The notes below the pieces were generated by a model. That model did no database searches. It was not told the DNA's origin and saw only the letters and a list, made by a program, of their open reading frames with translations. A stretch of DNA of 64,000 nt, taken from the NCBI RefSeq assembly GCF_900157385.1, contig NZ_LT717701.1:474693-538692 (forward strand), written 5' to 3'. A program made the position numbers and the translations under genes. The DNA is from Mycobacterium terramassiliense. GTDB lineage: Bacteria; Actinomycetota; Actinomycetes; Mycobacteriales; Mycobacteriaceae. Below, piece by piece: positions 28,278 through 39,359 of the stretch (positions within the stretch are counted from its first letter, which is position 1; each line of letters opens with the position of its first letter).

Positions 28278-29165
28278 ATGAGGGTCGTGCGGGGTCTGTC
28301 AACGTTGCTGCTGGCCGTGGTTCTGGCCCTGGGGGTGGGGGGTCCCCTCGGGAAGGCGCGCGCGGCGGGTTTCGACACCCTGATGGTGCCGTCCGCCGCG
28401 ATGGGCCGTGACATCCCGGTGGCCTTCCTGGCGGGCGGTCCGCACATGGTCGTGCTGCTGGATGCGTTCGACGCCGCACCGGACGTCAGCAACTGGGTTA
28501 CCGCCGGCAACGCGATGAACACGCTGGCGGGCAAGGGCATTTCGGTCGCGGCGCCCGCGGGCGGCGCGTACAGCATGTACACCAACTGGGAGAACGACGG
28601 CAGCAAGCAGTGGGACACCTTCCTGTCCAGCGAGCTGCCCGACTGGCTGGCCGCCAACAAGGGCCTGGCGCCCGGCGGCCACGCCGCCGTCGGGGCCTCC
28701 CAGGGCGGCTATGCCGCCATGGCGCTGGCCGCCTTCCACCCCGACCGCTACGGCTTCGCCGGTTCGCTGTCCGGGTTCCTGTACCCGTCGAACACCACCA
28801 CGAACGGTTCGATCCTGGCCGGCCTGCAGCAATTCGGCGGGGTCGACGGCAACGGCATGTGGGGAGCCCCGCAGCTGGGCCGGTGGAAGTGGCACGACCC
28901 GTACGTGCACGCCTCCCTGCTGGCGCAGAACAACACCCGCGTCTGGGTCTTCAGCCCGACCACCGACGCGGCCAGCGATCCCGCCGCCATGATCGGCCAG
29001 GCCGGCGAGGCGATGGGCAACAGCCGGATGTTCTACCAGCAGTACCGCAGCAACGGCGGGCACAACGGCCACTTCGACTTCCCGGGCGGCGGTGACAACG
29101 GCTGGGGCACGTGGTCGGGGCAGCTGGGCGCCATGTCGGGCGACATCGTGGGGGCGATCCGCTAG
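28278..29165 (+). CDS. fbpD: MPT51/antigen 85-related protein FbpD
   Basis: A 295-residue secreted alpha/beta-hydrolase-fold relative of antigen 85 without known mycolyltransferase activity. The signal peptide spans about residues 1-30 (LLLAVVLALGVG), with the mature region from [19 protein letters not shown]. The GASQGGYAA elbow is kept, but the segment aligned with the FbpA catalytic His (THDWPYW) reads GDNGWGTW here, so the His is missing. The Cys pair of FbpA is also absent. GGAGGG precedes the ATG. It probably binds matrix or lipid rather than catalysing transfer. Confidence 0.93.
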   Translation: MRVVRGLSTLLLAVVLALGVGGPLGKARAAGFDTLMVPSAAMGRDIPVAFLAGGPHMVVLLDAFDAAPDVSNWVTAGNAMNTLAGKGISVAAPAGGAYSMYTNWENDGSKQWDTFLSSELPDWLAANKGLAPGGHAAVGASQGGYAAMALAAFHPDRYGFAGSLSGFLYPSNTTTNGSILAGLQQFGGVDGNGMWGAPQLGRWKWHDPYVHASLLAQNNTRVWVFSPTTDAASDPAAMIGQAGEAMGNSRMFYQQYRSNGGHNGHFDFPGGGDNGWGTWSGQLGAMSGDIVGAIR

Positions 29166-29262
29166 TCCAGACGCCGGTACCGTGTAGGGAGCGCAGCAGC
29201 GGGCGGGACGGCCGTTTTCCCGGTATCGAGCTGCGCTCGACCGACACTGCCAGCAGGAGAAC

Positions 29263-30273
29263 ATGACCACGAGCGCGCGGCGTAAACGCCACCGGACCCT
29301 CGCCTGGATCGCCGCCCTTGCGGTGGCCGGCGTCGTGTTGCTGGTCATCGTGGCCGTGGTGATGCTGCTGCGCGGCCCCAAAACACCGCCCAGCGCGGTG
29401 CCGCCCGGTGTCCTGCCGCCGCCCTCCACGACCACGCACCCGCACAAGCCCCGGCCCGCTTCCCAGGACGCGTCGTGCCCCGACGTGCAGCTGATCAACG
29501 TGCCGGGCACGTGGGAGTCCGCGCCGCAGGACGACCCGCTCAACCCGGCGCAGTTCCCGAATGCGTTGCTGCACAAGGTGACCGCGGACATCTCCCAGCA
29601 GTTCCCCTCCTCGCGGGTGCAGACCTACACCACTCCTTACACCGCGCAGTTCCACAACCCGCTGAGCGGTGACACGCAGATGTCGTACAACGAGAGCCGG
29701 GCCGAAGGCACCCGCGCGACCGTGCAGGCGCTGACCGACATGAACAACAAGTGCCCGCTGACCAGCTACGTGCTGATGGGGTTCTCCCAGGGGGCGGTCA
29801 TCATCGGTGACATCGCCAGCGACATCGGCAACGGGCGCGGCCCCGTCGACGACGACCTGGTGCTCGGTGTGACGTTGATCGCCGACGGTCGCCGCCAGGA
29901 CGGGGTCGGCAACGACATCGGGCCCAACCCGCCCGGCGAGGGCGCCGAGATCACCCTGCACGAGGTGCCGGTGCTGTCCGGCCTCGGACTGACCATGACC
30001 GGTGCCCGGCCGGGCGGTTTCGGCGCGCTGAACAGCAAGACCAACGAGATCTGCGCGCCCGGCGACCTCATCTGCGCCGCGCCGAACGAGGCGTTCAGCG
30101 TGGCCAAGCTGCCCGACACCTTGAACACCCTCGCCGGTGGCGCCGGCCAACCGGTCCACGCGCTGTACGCCACGACCGAGTTCTGGAACTCCGACGGGGC
30201 GCCGGCGACCGATTGGACGCTGAATTGGGCCCGCGGGCTGATCGAAAACGCGCCGCACCCCAAGCACGGGTGA
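29263..30273 (+). CDS. Cutinase-like serine esterase (Rv3802c-like, Culp6)
   Basis: A 336-residue membrane-anchored alpha/beta hydrolase of the cutinase family. Mtb Rv3802c has phospholipase A and thioesterase activity, is essential and links to mycolate metabolism. One N-terminal helix ([23 protein letters not shown]) anchors it; a Pro-rich linker follows and the catalytic domain is outside. The nucleophile lies in [11 protein letters not shown] (GxSxG). The Asp and His should lie in the segments near [19 protein letters not shown] and [10 protein letters not shown], but exact residues are not certain. AGGAGA precedes the ATG. It lies upstream of fadD32 but has its own untranslated region. 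Confidence 0.92.
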   Translation: MTTSARRKRHRTLAWIAALAVAGVVLLVIVAVVMLLRGPKTPPSAVPPGVLPPPSTTTHPHKPRPASQDASCPDVQLINVPGTWESAPQDDPLNPAQFPNALLHKVTADISQQFPSSRVQTYTTPYTAQFHNPLSGDTQMSYNESRAEGTRATVQALTDMNNKCPLTSYVLMGFSQGAVIIGDIASDIGNGRGPVDDDLVLGVTLIADGRRQDGVGNDIGPNPPGEGAEITLHEVPVLSGLGLTMTGARPGGFGALNSKTNEICAPGDLICAAPNEAFSVAKLPDTLNTLAGGAGQPVHALYATTEFWNSDGAPATDWTLNWARGLIENAPHPKHG

Positions 30274-30351
30274 CATGCCGCGACGTAGGCGAATCCGTGA
30301 CGCGATCGGCGGTACCTTGTGATTTGGTCTGCCGCGAGGCGGCCCTTAACA

Positions 30352-30369
30352 TTAAGAGAAAATTAAGAG
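30352..30369. repeat. 11-bp-period direct repeat upstream of fadD32
   Basis: TTAAGAG occurs at 30352-30358 and 30363-30369, separated by AAAA. A 7-4-7 layout is typical of OmpR-family response-regulator sites. It lies in the AT-rich part of the fadD32 promoter region, about 150 bp before the start. Confidence 0.4.
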
Positions 30370-30516
30370 CAACTAGAGCTTCGTTGGCCGCAGGGACCGG
30401 CGCTCCCGGGCGCGGGCCGTTCAAAGCCGGCTCGTGTATAGAGGGACCCGTCGGCGCGGCCGGCACCAGAGCGGTCGGCCACGCCGACCGACAAGGTTGT
30501 AACAGGAGAGGGCGGC

Positions 30517-32415
30517 ATGGCGTACCACAACCCGTTCATCGTGAATGGAAAAATCAGGTTCCCTGACAACACGGACCTGGTTCGTCACGTTGAGAAATGG
30601 GCGAAGGTCCGCGGCGACAAGCTGGCCTATCGATTCGTCGACTTCTCCACCGAGCGGGACGGTGAATACCGCGACATCTCGTGGGCCGAGTTCAGCGCCC
30701 GCAACCGCGCCGTCGGCGCCCGCCTGCAACAGGTCACCCAGCCCGGCGATCGCATTGCCATCCTGTGCCCGCAGAACCTCAACTACCTGATCGCGTTCTT
30801 CGGGGCGCTGTATTCCGGCAGGATCGCCGTGCCGCTGTTCGACCCGAGCGAGCCGGGTCACGTCGGCCGACTGCACGCCGTGCTGGACGACTGCACGCCC
30901 TCGACGATCCTGACCACCACGGAGGCCGCCGAAGGCGTCCGCAAGTTCATCCGCGCCCGCTCGGCCAAGGAGCGGCCCCGCGTCATCGCCGTCGACGCGG
31001 TGCCCAACGAGGTCGCCTCGACCTGGCAGGCGCCCGAGGCCGACGAGAACACCATCGCTTACCTGCAGTACACCTCCGGCTCCACCCGCACCCCCACGGG
31101 CGTGCAGATCACCCACCTGAACTTGCCCACCAACGTGCTCCAGGTGCTCAACGGGCTGGAGGGCAAGGAGGGCGACCGCGGACTGTCCTGGCTGCCGTTC
31201 TTCCACGACATGGGCCTGATCACCGCGCTGCTGTCGCCGGTGCTCGGCCACAACTTCACCTTCATGACCCCGGCCGCGTTCGTGCGCCGCCCCGGCCGCT
31301 GGATCCGGGAGATGGCGCGCAAGCCCGACGACGACCCGGACTGCGAGGTCTTCACCGTCGCGCCGAACTTCGCCTTCGAGCATGCTGCCGTGCGCGGCGT
31401 GCCCAAGGAGGGCGAGCCGCCGCTGGACCTGAGCAACGTCAAGGGCATCCTCAACGGCAGCGAGCCGGTGTCACCGGCGTCGATGCGCAAGTTCTACGAG
31501 GCGTTCGCGCCCTACGGCCTGCGCGAGACGGCCATCAAGCCGTCCTACGGTTTGGCCGAGGCGACGCTGTTCGTGTCCACCACCCCGATGGACGAGGCGC
31601 CCCGGGTCATCTATGTCGACCGCGACGAGATGAATAACCAGCGCTTCGTGGAGGTCCCCGCCGATGCGCCGAACGCCGTCGCCCAGGTGTCCGCGGGCGT
31701 CATCGGCGTCGACGAGTGGGCGGTGATCGTCGACCCCGACACGGCCAGCGAGCTGCCCGACGGGCACGTCGGCGAGATCTGGCTGCACGGCAACAACCTG
31801 GGGATCGGCTACTGGGGCAAACCGGAAGAGACCAACCACACCTTCCGCAACATCCTGAAGTCCCGCATCAGCGAGTCACACGCCGAGGGCGCGGCCGACG
31901 ACGGGTTGTGGGTACGCACCGGCGACTACGGCACCTACCACGACGGCCACCTCTATATCGTCGGCCGCATCAAGGACCTGGTCATCATCGATGGCCGCAA
32001 CCACTACCCGCAGGACCTCGAGTACTCGGCGCAGGAAGCCAGCCGGGCGCTGCGGACCGGCTACGTGGCCGCCTTCTCCGTCCCGGCCAACCAGCTGCCC
32101 CAGGAGGTATTCGACAACCCGCACGCCGGCCTCAAGCACGACCCCGAGGACGGCTCCGAGCAGCTGGTGATCGTCGCCGAGCGCGCCGCCGGCACGCACA
32201 AGCTCGACTACCAGCCCATCGCCGACGACATCCGCGCGGCCATCGCCGTGCGGCACGGCGTCACCGTGCGCGACCTGCTGCTGGTGCAGGCCGGCACCAT
32301 TCCGCGTACCTCCAGCGGCAAGATCGGGCGCCGCGCCTGCCGCGCCGCCTACCTCGACGGAAGCTTGCGCAGCGGCATCGGTTCGCCGACCGCCTTCGCC
32401 GGCGCTAACGACTGA
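30517..32415 (+). CDS. fadD32: Long-chain fatty-acyl-AMP ligase FadD32
   Basis: Activates the long meromycolic acid as acyl-AMP and passes it to the N-terminal ACP of Pks13. The 632 residues compare with 637 in Mtb. The AMP-binding motif is [19 protein letters not shown] near residue 185; ATP and acyl contacts include [10 protein letters not shown] and [25 protein letters not shown], with the hinge Asp in the latter. The C-terminal catalytic Lys is in [21 protein letters not shown] precedes the ATG. It begins the mycolic condensation operon with pks13 (11 nt away) and accD4. Confidence 0.97.
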   Translation: MAYHNPFIVNGKIRFPDNTDLVRHVEKWAKVRGDKLAYRFVDFSTERDGEYRDISWAEFSARNRAVGARLQQVTQPGDRIAILCPQNLNYLIAFFGALYSGRIAVPLFDPSEPGHVGRLHAVLDDCTPSTILTTTEAAEGVRKFIRARSAKERPRVIAVDAVPNEVASTWQAPEADENTIAYLQYTSGSTRTPTGVQITHLNLPTNVLQVLNGLEGKEGDRGLSWLPFFHDMGLITALLSPVLGHNFTFMTPAAFVRRPGRWIREMARKPDDDPDCEVFTVAPNFAFEHAAVRGVPKEGEPPLDLSNVKGILNGSEPVSPASMRKFYEAFAPYGLRETAIKPSYGLAEATLFVSTTPMDEAPRVIYVDRDEMNNQRFVEVPADAPNAVAQVSAGVIGVDEWAVIVDPDTASELPDGHVGEIWLHGNNLGIGYWGKPEETNHTFRNILKSRISESHAEGAADDGLWVRTGDYGTYHDGHLYIVGRIKDLVIIDGRNHYPQDLEYSAQEASRALRTGYVAAFSVPANQLPQEVFDNPHAGLKHDPEDGSEQLVIVAERAAGTHKLDYQPIADDIRAAIAVRHGVTVRDLLLVQAGTIPRTSSGKIGRRACRAAYLDGSLRSGIGSPTAFAGAND

Positions 32416-32426
32416 ACCCAGGAACC

Positions 32427-35400
32427 ATGGCTGATACAGACGACCTCCAGGACCAGCAGGAGAACCTGCCCGCCAAGAAGACCGCAGACATGACGGTCCC
32501 CGAGATGCGCGAGTGGCTGCGCAACTACGTGGCCAAGGCGACCGGGCAGTCGCCCGATTCGATCGACGAGTCGGTGCCGATGGTCGAGCTGGGCCTGTCG
32601 TCGCGCGACGCCGTGGCGATGGCCGCCGACATCGAGGACATGACCGGGGTCACCCTGTCGGTCGCGGTGGCGTTCCAGCATCCGACCATCGAATCGCTGG
32701 CGACCCGGATCATCGAGGGCGAACCCGAACGGCCCGACGACGACGTCGACATCGTCGACTGGTCGCGCAACGGGCCCGCGGAGCGCGTCGACATCGCGGT
32801 CGTGGGCCTGGCCACCCGGCTGCCCGGCGACATGAACAGCCCCGACGAAACCTGGCAGGCGCTGATCGAGGGCCGCGACGCCATCACCGACCTGCCCGAG
32901 GGCCGCTGGGAGGAATTCCTGGAAGAGCCGCGGCTGGCCGAACGGGTCGCCAAGGCCCGCACCCGCGGCGGCTACCTGAAGGACATCAAGGGCTTCGACT
33001 CCGAGTTCTTCGCGATCGCCAAGACCGAGGCCGACAACATCGACCCGCAGCAGCGGATGGCGCTGGAGCTGACCTGGGAGGCGCTCGAGCACGCGCGCAT
33101 CCCGGCGTCGAGCCTGCGCGGCGAGGCGGTCGGCGTGTACGTCGGCGTCTCCAACCATGACTACGGCTTCCTGGCCATCTCCGACCCGACCGTCGCGCAC
33201 CCGTACGCGATCACCGGTAACTCGCCGTCGATCATCGCGAACCGGGTGTCCTACTTCTACGACTTCCGCGGGCCTTCGGTCGCGGTCGACACCGCGTGCT
33301 CGAGCTCGCTGGTGGCGATCCACCAGGCCGTGCAGGCGCTGCGCAACGGCGAGGCCGACGTCGCGGTGGCCGGCGGCGTCAACGCGCTGATCACGCCCGC
33401 GGTGACGCTGGGCTTCGACGAGATCGGCGCGGTGCTGGCCCCCGACGGCCGGATCAAGTCGTTCTCTTCCGACGCCGACGGCTACACCCGCTCGGAGGGC
33501 GCCGGCATGCTGGTGCTCAAGCGGGTCGACGACGCGCGCCGCGACGGCGACCAGATCCTGGCCGTGATCGCCGGCACCGCGGTCAACCACGACGGCCGGT
33601 CCAACGGCCTGATCGCACCGAACCAGGACGCGCAGGCCGACGTGCTGCGCCGGGCCTACAAGGACGCCGGCATCGATCCGCGGAACGTCGACTACATCGA
33701 GGCGCACGGCACGGGTACCGTCCTCGGTGACCCGATCGAGGCCGAGGCGCTGGGCCGGGTCATCGGCAGGGGCCGTCCGGCCGACCGTCCGGCGCTGCTG
33801 GGCGCGGTGAAAACCAATGTGGGGCACATGGAGTCGGCCGCCGGCGCGGCCAGCATGGCCAAGGTTGTGCTGGCGCTGCAGCACGACAAGCTGCCGCCGT
33901 CCCTCAACTTCGCGGGTCCCAGCCCCTACATCGACTTCGACGCGATGCGCCTGAAAGTCATTGACACGGCGACCGATTGGCCGCGCTACGGCGGCTACGC
34001 GCTGGCCGGGGTGTCGAGCTTCGGCTTCGGTGGCGCCAACGCGCACGTGGTGGTGCGCGAGGTTCTGCCGCGCGACGTCGTCGAAAAGGAGCCGGAGCCC
34101 CAGGCCGAGGCCAAGGCGGCCACCGAAGCGGCCGAAGCGCCCACGTTTGAGGCGCATTCGCTGCGGTTCGACGACTTCGGCAACATCATCCCCGACGCCT
34201 CCGCGGCGGCCGAGGAGGAAGAGCCCGACCTCCCGGAGATCACCGAAGAGGCGCTGAGCCTCAAGGAGGCGGCGCTGGAAGAGCTTGCGGCGCAAGAGCT
34301 TCCGCCGCCGGTTATCCCGCTCGTCGTCTCGGCGTTCCTGACGTCGCGGAAGAAGGCCGCGGCCGCCGAGCTTGCCGACTGGATGGAAAGCCCCGAGGGC
34401 CAGGCGTCGTCGCTCGAATCGATCGGGCGGTCGCTGTCTCGCCGCAACCATGGTCGCTCGCGCGCGGTGGTGCTGGCACACGACCACGAGGAGGCCATCA
34501 AGGGCCTGCGCGCGATCGCCGAGGGCAAGCAACGGCCGAACGTGTACAGCGTCGACGGGCCGGTGAGCAACGGCCCGGTGTGGGTGCTGGCCGGTTTCGG
34601 TGCGCAGCACCGCAAGATGGGCAAGAGCCTGTATCTGCGCAACGACGTCTTCGCGCAGTGGATCGAGAAGGTCGACGCGCTGGTCCAGGACGAGCTGGGC
34701 TACTCGGTGCTCGAGCTGATCCTGGACGACTCGCAGGACTACGGCATCGAGACCACCCAGGTCACCATCTTCGCGATCCAGATCGCCCTGGGCGAGCTGC
34801 TCAAGCATCACGGCGCCAAGCCCGCCGCGGTGGTCGGCCAGTCGCTGGGCGAGGCCGCGTCGGCGTACTTCGCCGGCGGCCTGTCGCTGCGCGACGCCAC
34901 CCGGGCCATCTGCTCCCGCTCCCATCTGATGGGCGAGGGCGAGGCGATGCTGTTCGGCGAGTACATCCGGCTGATGGCGCTGGTGGAGTACTCCGCCGAG
35001 GAGATCAAGACGGTGTTCTCCGACTTCCCCGACCTGGAGGTGTGCGTCTACGCCGCGCCCACCCAGACCGTCATCGGCGGCCCGCCCGAGCAGGTGGACG
35101 CGATCATCGCCCGCGCGGAATCCGAGGGCAAGTTCGCCCGCAAGTTCCAGACCAAGGGCGCCAGCCACACCTCGCAGATGGACCCGCTGCTGGGCGAGCT
35201 CGCCGCGGAACTGCAGGGAATCAAGCCGATGAGCCCGAAGTGCGGGATCTACTCGACCGTGCACGAGGGCAGCTACATCAAGCCCGGGGCCGAGCCCATC
35301 CACGACGTCGACTACTGGAAGAAGGGGCTGCGCCACAGCGTCTACTTCACCCACGGCATCCGCAACGCCGTCGACAGCGGACACACCACCTTCGTCGAGC

Positions 35401-37751
35401 TGGCCCCCAACCCGGTGGCGCTGATGCAGGTGGGCCTGACGACGGCCGACGCCGGCCTGCACGACGCCCAGTTGATCCCGACGCTGGCCCGCAAGCAGGA
35501 CGAGGTCGAGTCGATCGTCTCGACCCTGGCGCAGCTGTACGTCTATGGGCATGACCTGGATCCTCGGACGCTGTTCACCCGCGCGGCGGGGCCCCAGGAC
35601 TACGCGAACATCCCGCCGACCCGGTTCAAGCGCAAGGAGCACTGGCTGGACGTGCACGTCGCCACCAGCAGCGGCTCGGTGCTCATGCCCGGCAACCATG
35701 TCGCGCTGCCGGACGGCCGCCACGTCTGGGAGTACGCGCCCAAGGGCTTGACGGACCTGGCGGCGCTGGTGAAATCCGCTGCGGCCGAAGTCCTTCCGGG
35801 CGCGCAGCTGACCGCCGCGGAGGAGCGGGCCAAGCCGGGGGAGGGCTCCCGGCTGGTGACCACGCTGACCCGGCATCCCGGCGGCGCGTCGGTCCAGGTG
35901 CACGCCCGCATCGACGAGTCATTCACGCTGGTGTACGACGCGCTGGTGACCCGGGGCGGCGCCGAGTCGGTGCTGCCGGCGGCGGTGGGCGCCAGCACCG
36001 CGATCGCGGCTCCCAGCAATGGGGCCGTCGCGGAGGCTCCCTCCGACCGCCCGGAGGAGGAGGCGCTCGGCGACAGCCTGACCAACCGGTACATGCCGGC
36101 CGGCTTCACCAAGTGGTCACCGGACTCCGGCGAGACCATCGCCGACCGGCTGGGCGCGATCGTCGGCGCCGCAATGGGTTACGAGCCCGAGGACCTGCCG
36201 TGGGAGGTGCCGCTGATCGAGCTGGGCCTGGACTCGCTGATGGCGGTGCGGATCAAGAACCGGGTCGAATACGACTTCGACCTGCCGCCGATTCAGTTGA
36301 CGGCCGTGCGCGACGCGAACCTCTACGCCGTCGAGAAGCTGATCGAGTACGCGGTCGAGCACCGCGACGAGGTCGAGCAGCTGCACGAGCACCAGAAGAC
36401 CCAAACGGCCGAGGAAATCGCCCGGGCGCAGGCGGAGTTGATCAGCGGCGCCACGCCGGCCTCGGTGGTGGCTCCGGCCCCCGACCCGCAAGCCGAGCCG
36501 GAGACACAGCCGCCGCCGGCCTCCGACGTCCCGATCCCGCCGCCGCCGACCGACCCCTCTGGCCCGTCGGGGCCCGGTGTCAACGGGGGACAGCCGAAGG
36601 TGTCCGGTGTGGCCGAAGCGCTCAACCAGGAGCCGGTCGCCAAGGCGCTGAACTCCGACGTGCCGCCGCGCGACGCCGCCGAGCGGGTCACCTTCGCCAC
36701 GTGGGCGATCGTGACCGGCAAGTCGCCGGGCGGCATCTTCAACCCGCTGCCCAAGCTGGACGCCGACGCCGCCGCCAAGATGGCGGAACGGTTGTCGGAG
36801 CGGGCCGAAGGTGCGATAACGGCCGAGGACGTGCTGACGTCGCAGAACATCGAGGCGCTGGCCGAGAAGGTGCGCGAGTACCTGGAGGCAGGGGTGGTCG
36901 ACGGGTTCGTCCGTACGCTGCGGGCCCGGCCGGAGGGCAGCGCGAAACCGCCGATTTTCGTGTTTCACCCGGCCGGCGGCTCGACGGTGGTCTACGAGCC
37001 GCTGCTCAACCGGTTGCCGCCCGACACCCCGATGTACGGCCTCGAGCGGGTCGAGGGGACGATCGAAGAGCGTGCGGCGCAATACGTTCCGAAGCTGATC
37101 GAGATGCAGGGCGACGGGCCGTACATTCTGGCCGGCTGGTCGCTGGGCGGCGCGCTGGCCTACGCCTGCGCGATCGGCCTCAAGCGGATGGGCAAGGACG
37201 TCGAATTCGTCGGCCTCATCGACGCGGTGCGGCCGGGCGAGGAGATCCCGCAGACCAAGGAGGAGATCCGCAAGCGCTGGGATCGCTACGCCCGGTTCGC
37301 CGAGAAGACCTTCAACGTCACCATCGACGAGATCCCCTACGAACAGCTCGAGGAGCTCGACGACGCGGGGCAGGTCCAGCTGGTGCTCGAGGCGGTCAAG
37401 GCGAGCGGGGTGCAGATCCCGGGCGGGATCATCGAACACCAACGCACGTCGTACCTGGACCAACGGGCCATCGACACCGCGGAGATCCAGCCGTACGACG
37501 GGCACGTCACGCTTTACATGGCCGATCGCTACCATGACGACGCGATCATGTTCGAACCGCGCTACGCCACCCGCAAGCCGGACGGCGGGTGGGGCGAGCA
37601 CGTGACCGACCTCGAGGTCGTGCCCGTCGGTGGCGAGCACATCCAGGTCATCGACGAGCCGATCATCGCCAAGGTGGGGGCGCACATGACCCAGGCGCTG
37701 AACGCGATCGCGGCAAAGCACGCGCCGGACGCGACCGAAAAAGTTAGGTAG
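32427..37751 (+). CDS. pks13: Polyketide synthase Pks13, mycolic acid condensase
   Basis: Joins meromycolyl and carboxylated C24-C26 chains to make the alpha-alkyl beta-ketoacyl precursor of mycolic acids and offloads it to trehalose. Domains in order: N-terminal ACP (VELGLSSRD, Ser59), ketosynthase (DTACSSSL, Cys291), acyltransferase (GQSLGEAA, Ser806), C-terminal ACP (LGLDSLMA, Ser1270), a Pro-rich linker (about 1350-1400) and thioesterase (AGWSLGGA, Ser1572). The first four active sites fall within a few residues of their Mtb positions; the thioesterase Ser is displaced by about 39, so most of the extra length (1774 against 1733) is in the linker. accD4 follows after 7 nt. Confidence 0.97.
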   Translation: MADTDDLQDQQENLPAKKTADMTVPEMREWLRNYVAKATGQSPDSIDESVPMVELGLSSRDAVAMAADIEDMTGVTLSVAVAFQHPTIESLATRIIEGEPERPDDDVDIVDWSRNGPAERVDIAVVGLATRLPGDMNSPDETWQALIEGRDAITDLPEGRWEEFLEEPRLAERVAKARTRGGYLKDIKGFDSEFFAIAKTEADNIDPQQRMALELTWEALEHARIPASSLRGEAVGVYVGVSNHDYGFLAISDPTVAHPYAITGNSPSIIANRVSYFYDFRGPSVAVDTACSSSLVAIHQAVQALRNGEADVAVAGGVNALITPAVTLGFDEIGAVLAPDGRIKSFSSDADGYTRSEGAGMLVLKRVDDARRDGDQILAVIAGTAVNHDGRSNGLIAPNQDAQADVLRRAYKDAGIDPRNVDYIEAHGTGTVLGDPIEAEALGRVIGRGRPADRPALLGAVKTNVGHMESAAGAASMAKVVLALQHDKLPPSLNFAGPSPYIDFDAMRLKVIDTATDWPRYGGYALAGVSSFGFGGANAHVVVREVLPRDVVEKEPEPQAEAKAATEAAEAPTFEAHSLRFDDFGNIIPDASAAAEEEEPDLPEITEEALSLKEAALEELAAQELPPPVIPLVVSAFLTSRKKAAAAELADWMESPEGQASSLESIGRSLSRRNHGRSRAVVLAHDHEEAIKGLRAIAEGKQRPNVYSVDGPVSNGPVWVLAGFGAQHRKMGKSLYLRNDVFAQWIEKVDALVQDELGYSVLELILDDSQDYGIETTQVTIFAIQIALGELLKHHGAKPAAVVGQSLGEAASAYFAGGLSLRDATRAICSRSHLMGEGEAMLFGEYIRLMALVEYSAEEIKTVFSDFPDLEVCVYAAPTQTVIGGPPEQVDAIIARAESEGKFARKFQTKGASHTSQMDPLLGELAAELQGIKPMSPKCGIYSTVHEGSYIKPGAEPIHDVDYWKKGLRHSVYFTHGIRNAVDSGHTTFVELAPNPVALMQVGLTTADAGLHDAQLIPTLARKQDEVESIVSTLAQLYVYGHDLDPRTLFTRAAGPQDYANIPPTRFKRKEHWLDVHVATSSGSVLMPGNHVALPDGRHVWEYAPKGLTDLAALVKSAAAEVLPGAQLTAAEERAKPGEGSRLVTTLTRHPGGASVQVHARIDESFTLVYDALVTRGGAESVLPAAVGASTAIAAPSNGAVAEAPSDRPEEEALGDSLTNRYMPAGFTKWSPDSGETIADRLGAIVGAAMGYEPEDLPWEVPLIELGLDSLMAVRIKNRVEYDFDLPPIQLTAVRDANLYAVEKLIEYAVEHRDEVEQLHEHQKTQTAEEIARAQAELISGATPASVVAPAPDPQAEPETQPPPASDVPIPPPPTDPSGPSGPGVNGGQPKVSGVAEALNQEPVAKALNSDVPPRDAAERVTFATWAIVTGKSPGGIFNPLPKLDADAAAKMAERLSERAEGAITAEDVLTSQNIEALAEKVREYLEAGVVDGFVRTLRARPEGSAKPPIFVFHPAGGSTVVYEPLLNRLPPDTPMYGLERVEGTIEERAAQYVPKLIEMQGDGPYILAGWSLGGALAYACAIGLKRMGKDVEFVGLIDAVRPGEEIPQTKEEIRKRWDRYARFAEKTFNVTIDEIPYEQLEELDDAGQVQLVLEAVKASGVQIPGGIIEHQRTSYLDQRAIDTAEIQPYDGHVTLYMADRYHDDAIMFEPRYATRKPDGGWGEHVTDLEVVPVGGEHIQVIDEPIIAKVGAHMTQALNAIAAKHAPDATEKVR

Positions 37752-37758
37752 GCAAGCA

Positions 37759-39345
37759 GTGACGGAGACCCTCCCCGCCTCAGGGCAAGCTCCCGTTCAG
37801 CACACCACCGCCGAAAAGCTGGCCGAGCTGCACGCCCGCCTCGAGCTGGCCAAGGAGCCCGGCGGGGAGAAGGCCGCCGCCAAGCGCGACAAGAAGGGCA
37901 TCCCGAGCGCCCGCGCCCGCGTGCACGCGCTGGTCGATCCGGGCACCTTCTTCGAGATCGGCGCGCTGGCCAAGACGCCGAACGACCCGAACGCGCTCTA
38001 CGGCGACGGGTGCGTCACGGGTCACGCCATGATCGACGGCCGGCCGGTCGGGGTGTTCTCGCACGACCAGACGGTGTTCCAGGGCACCGTCGGTGAGATG
38101 TTCGGCCGCAAGGTCGCACGGCTGATGGAGTGGTGCGCAATGGTCGGCTGCCCGATCATCGGCATCCAGGACTCCGGCGGTGCCCGGATCCAGGACGCGG
38201 TCACCTCGCTGGCGTGGTACGCCGAGCTGGGCCGCCGGCACGAGGCGCTGTCCGGCCTGGTGCCCCAGATCTCCCTCATCTTCGGCAAATGCGCTGGGGG
38301 AGCAGTGTATTCGCCGATCCAGGACGATCTGCTCGTCTCCGTGCGCGACCAGGGCTACTTCTTCGTCACCGGGCCCGACGTGATTCGGGAAGTCACCGGC
38401 GAGGAGGTCACCCTCGACGAGCTCGGCGGCTCCGACGCCCAGGCCCGCTACGGCAACATTCACCAGGTGGTCGACTCGGAGGCGGAGGCCTTCCAGTATG
38501 TCCGCGACTACCTGTCGTTCCTGCCGTCGAACTGCTTCGACAAGCCGCCGATCGTCAACCCCGGGCTGGAGCCCGAGATCACCCCGACCGACCTGGAGCT
38601 GGACGCGATCGTGCCGGACTCCGACAACGCGGCCTACGACATGCACGAGATCCTGCTGCGCATCTTCGACGACGGCGACTTCCTCGACGTCGCCGCGCAG
38701 CACGGTCCCGCGATCATCACCGGATACGCGCGCGTCGACGGCCACCCCGTCGGAGTGATCGCCAACCAGCCGATGCACATGTCGGGGGCGATCGACAACG
38801 AGGCGTCCGACAAGGCCGCGCGGTTCATCCGATTCTGCGACGCGTTCAACATCCCGCTGGTCTTCGTCGTGGACACGCCCGGGTTCCTGCCGGGTGCCGA
38901 GGAGGAGAAGAGGGGCATCATCAAGCGCGGCGGACGGTTCCTCTACGCGGTGGTCGAGGCCGACGTGCCGAAGGTGACGATCACGATCCGCAAGTCCTAC
39001 GGCGGCGCGTACGCCGTGATGGGCTCCCGGCAGCTGACCGCCGACTTCAACTTTGCCTGGCCGACCGCCCGCATCGCGGTGATCGGCGCCGAGGGCGCCG
39101 CCCAGCTGCTGATGAAGCGGTTCCCGGACCCGACAACGCCCGAGGCGCAGCAGATCAAGAAGGACTTCATCGAGGGCTACAACCTCAACATGGCGATCCC
39201 GTGGACCGCCGCCGAGCGCGGCTTCATCGACGCGGTGATCGACCCGCACCAGACCCGGCTGCTGCTGCGCAAGTCGATGCACCTGTTGCGGGACAAGCAG
39301 CTGTGGTTCCGCGTCGCCCGCAAGCACGGGCTGATCCCGGTCTAA
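37759..39345 (+). CDS. accD4: Acyl-CoA carboxylase beta subunit AccD4
   Basis: The carboxyltransferase subunit that, with AccA3, AccD5 and AccE5, makes the alpha-carboxylated C24-C26 acyl-CoA extender for Pks13. The 528 residues compare with about 522 in Mtb. N-terminal half signatures are [13 protein letters not shown] and [16 protein letters not shown], an oxyanion Gly-Gly pair. The C-terminal half has [16 protein letters not shown] and [16 protein letters not shown], the second oxyanion pair. The GTG at 37759 follows pks13 by 7 nt, completing the fadD32-pks13-accD4 operon. It converges on fadE35 with 14 nt between the stops. Confidence 0.96.
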   Translation: MTETLPASGQAPVQHTTAEKLAELHARLELAKEPGGEKAAAKRDKKGIPSARARVHALVDPGTFFEIGALAKTPNDPNALYGDGCVTGHAMIDGRPVGVFSHDQTVFQGTVGEMFGRKVARLMEWCAMVGCPIIGIQDSGGARIQDAVTSLAWYAELGRRHEALSGLVPQISLIFGKCAGGAVYSPIQDDLLVSVRDQGYFFVTGPDVIREVTGEEVTLDELGGSDAQARYGNIHQVVDSEAEAFQYVRDYLSFLPSNCFDKPPIVNPGLEPEITPTDLELDAIVPDSDNAAYDMHEILLRIFDDGDFLDVAAQHGPAIITGYARVDGHPVGVIANQPMHMSGAIDNEASDKAARFIRFCDAFNIPLVFVVDTPGFLPGAEEEKRGIIKRGGRFLYAVVEADVPKVTITIRKSYGGAYAVMGSRQLTADFNFAWPTARIAVIGAEGAAQLLMKRFPDPTTPEAQQIKKDFIEGYNLNMAIPWTAAERGFIDAVIDPHQTRLLLRKSMHLLRDKQLWFRVARKHGLIPV

Positions 39346-39359
39346 TCGCTCGCGACGGA

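Noticed and set aside
29189..29238. GAGCGCAGC/GCTGCGCTC inverted repeat between fbpD and the Rv3802c-like gene
   Set aside because: Only 9-bp arms around a 32-bp spacer and no T-run. Too weak to call a terminator or operator with confidence.
32349..35903. Very long minus-strand open frame (1184 codons) antisense to fadD32/pks13
   Set aside because: It is a shadow of high-GC coding DNA. Its translation is rich in Arg, Val, Gly and Asp with no domain, while the sense strand encodes complete, well-known proteins.
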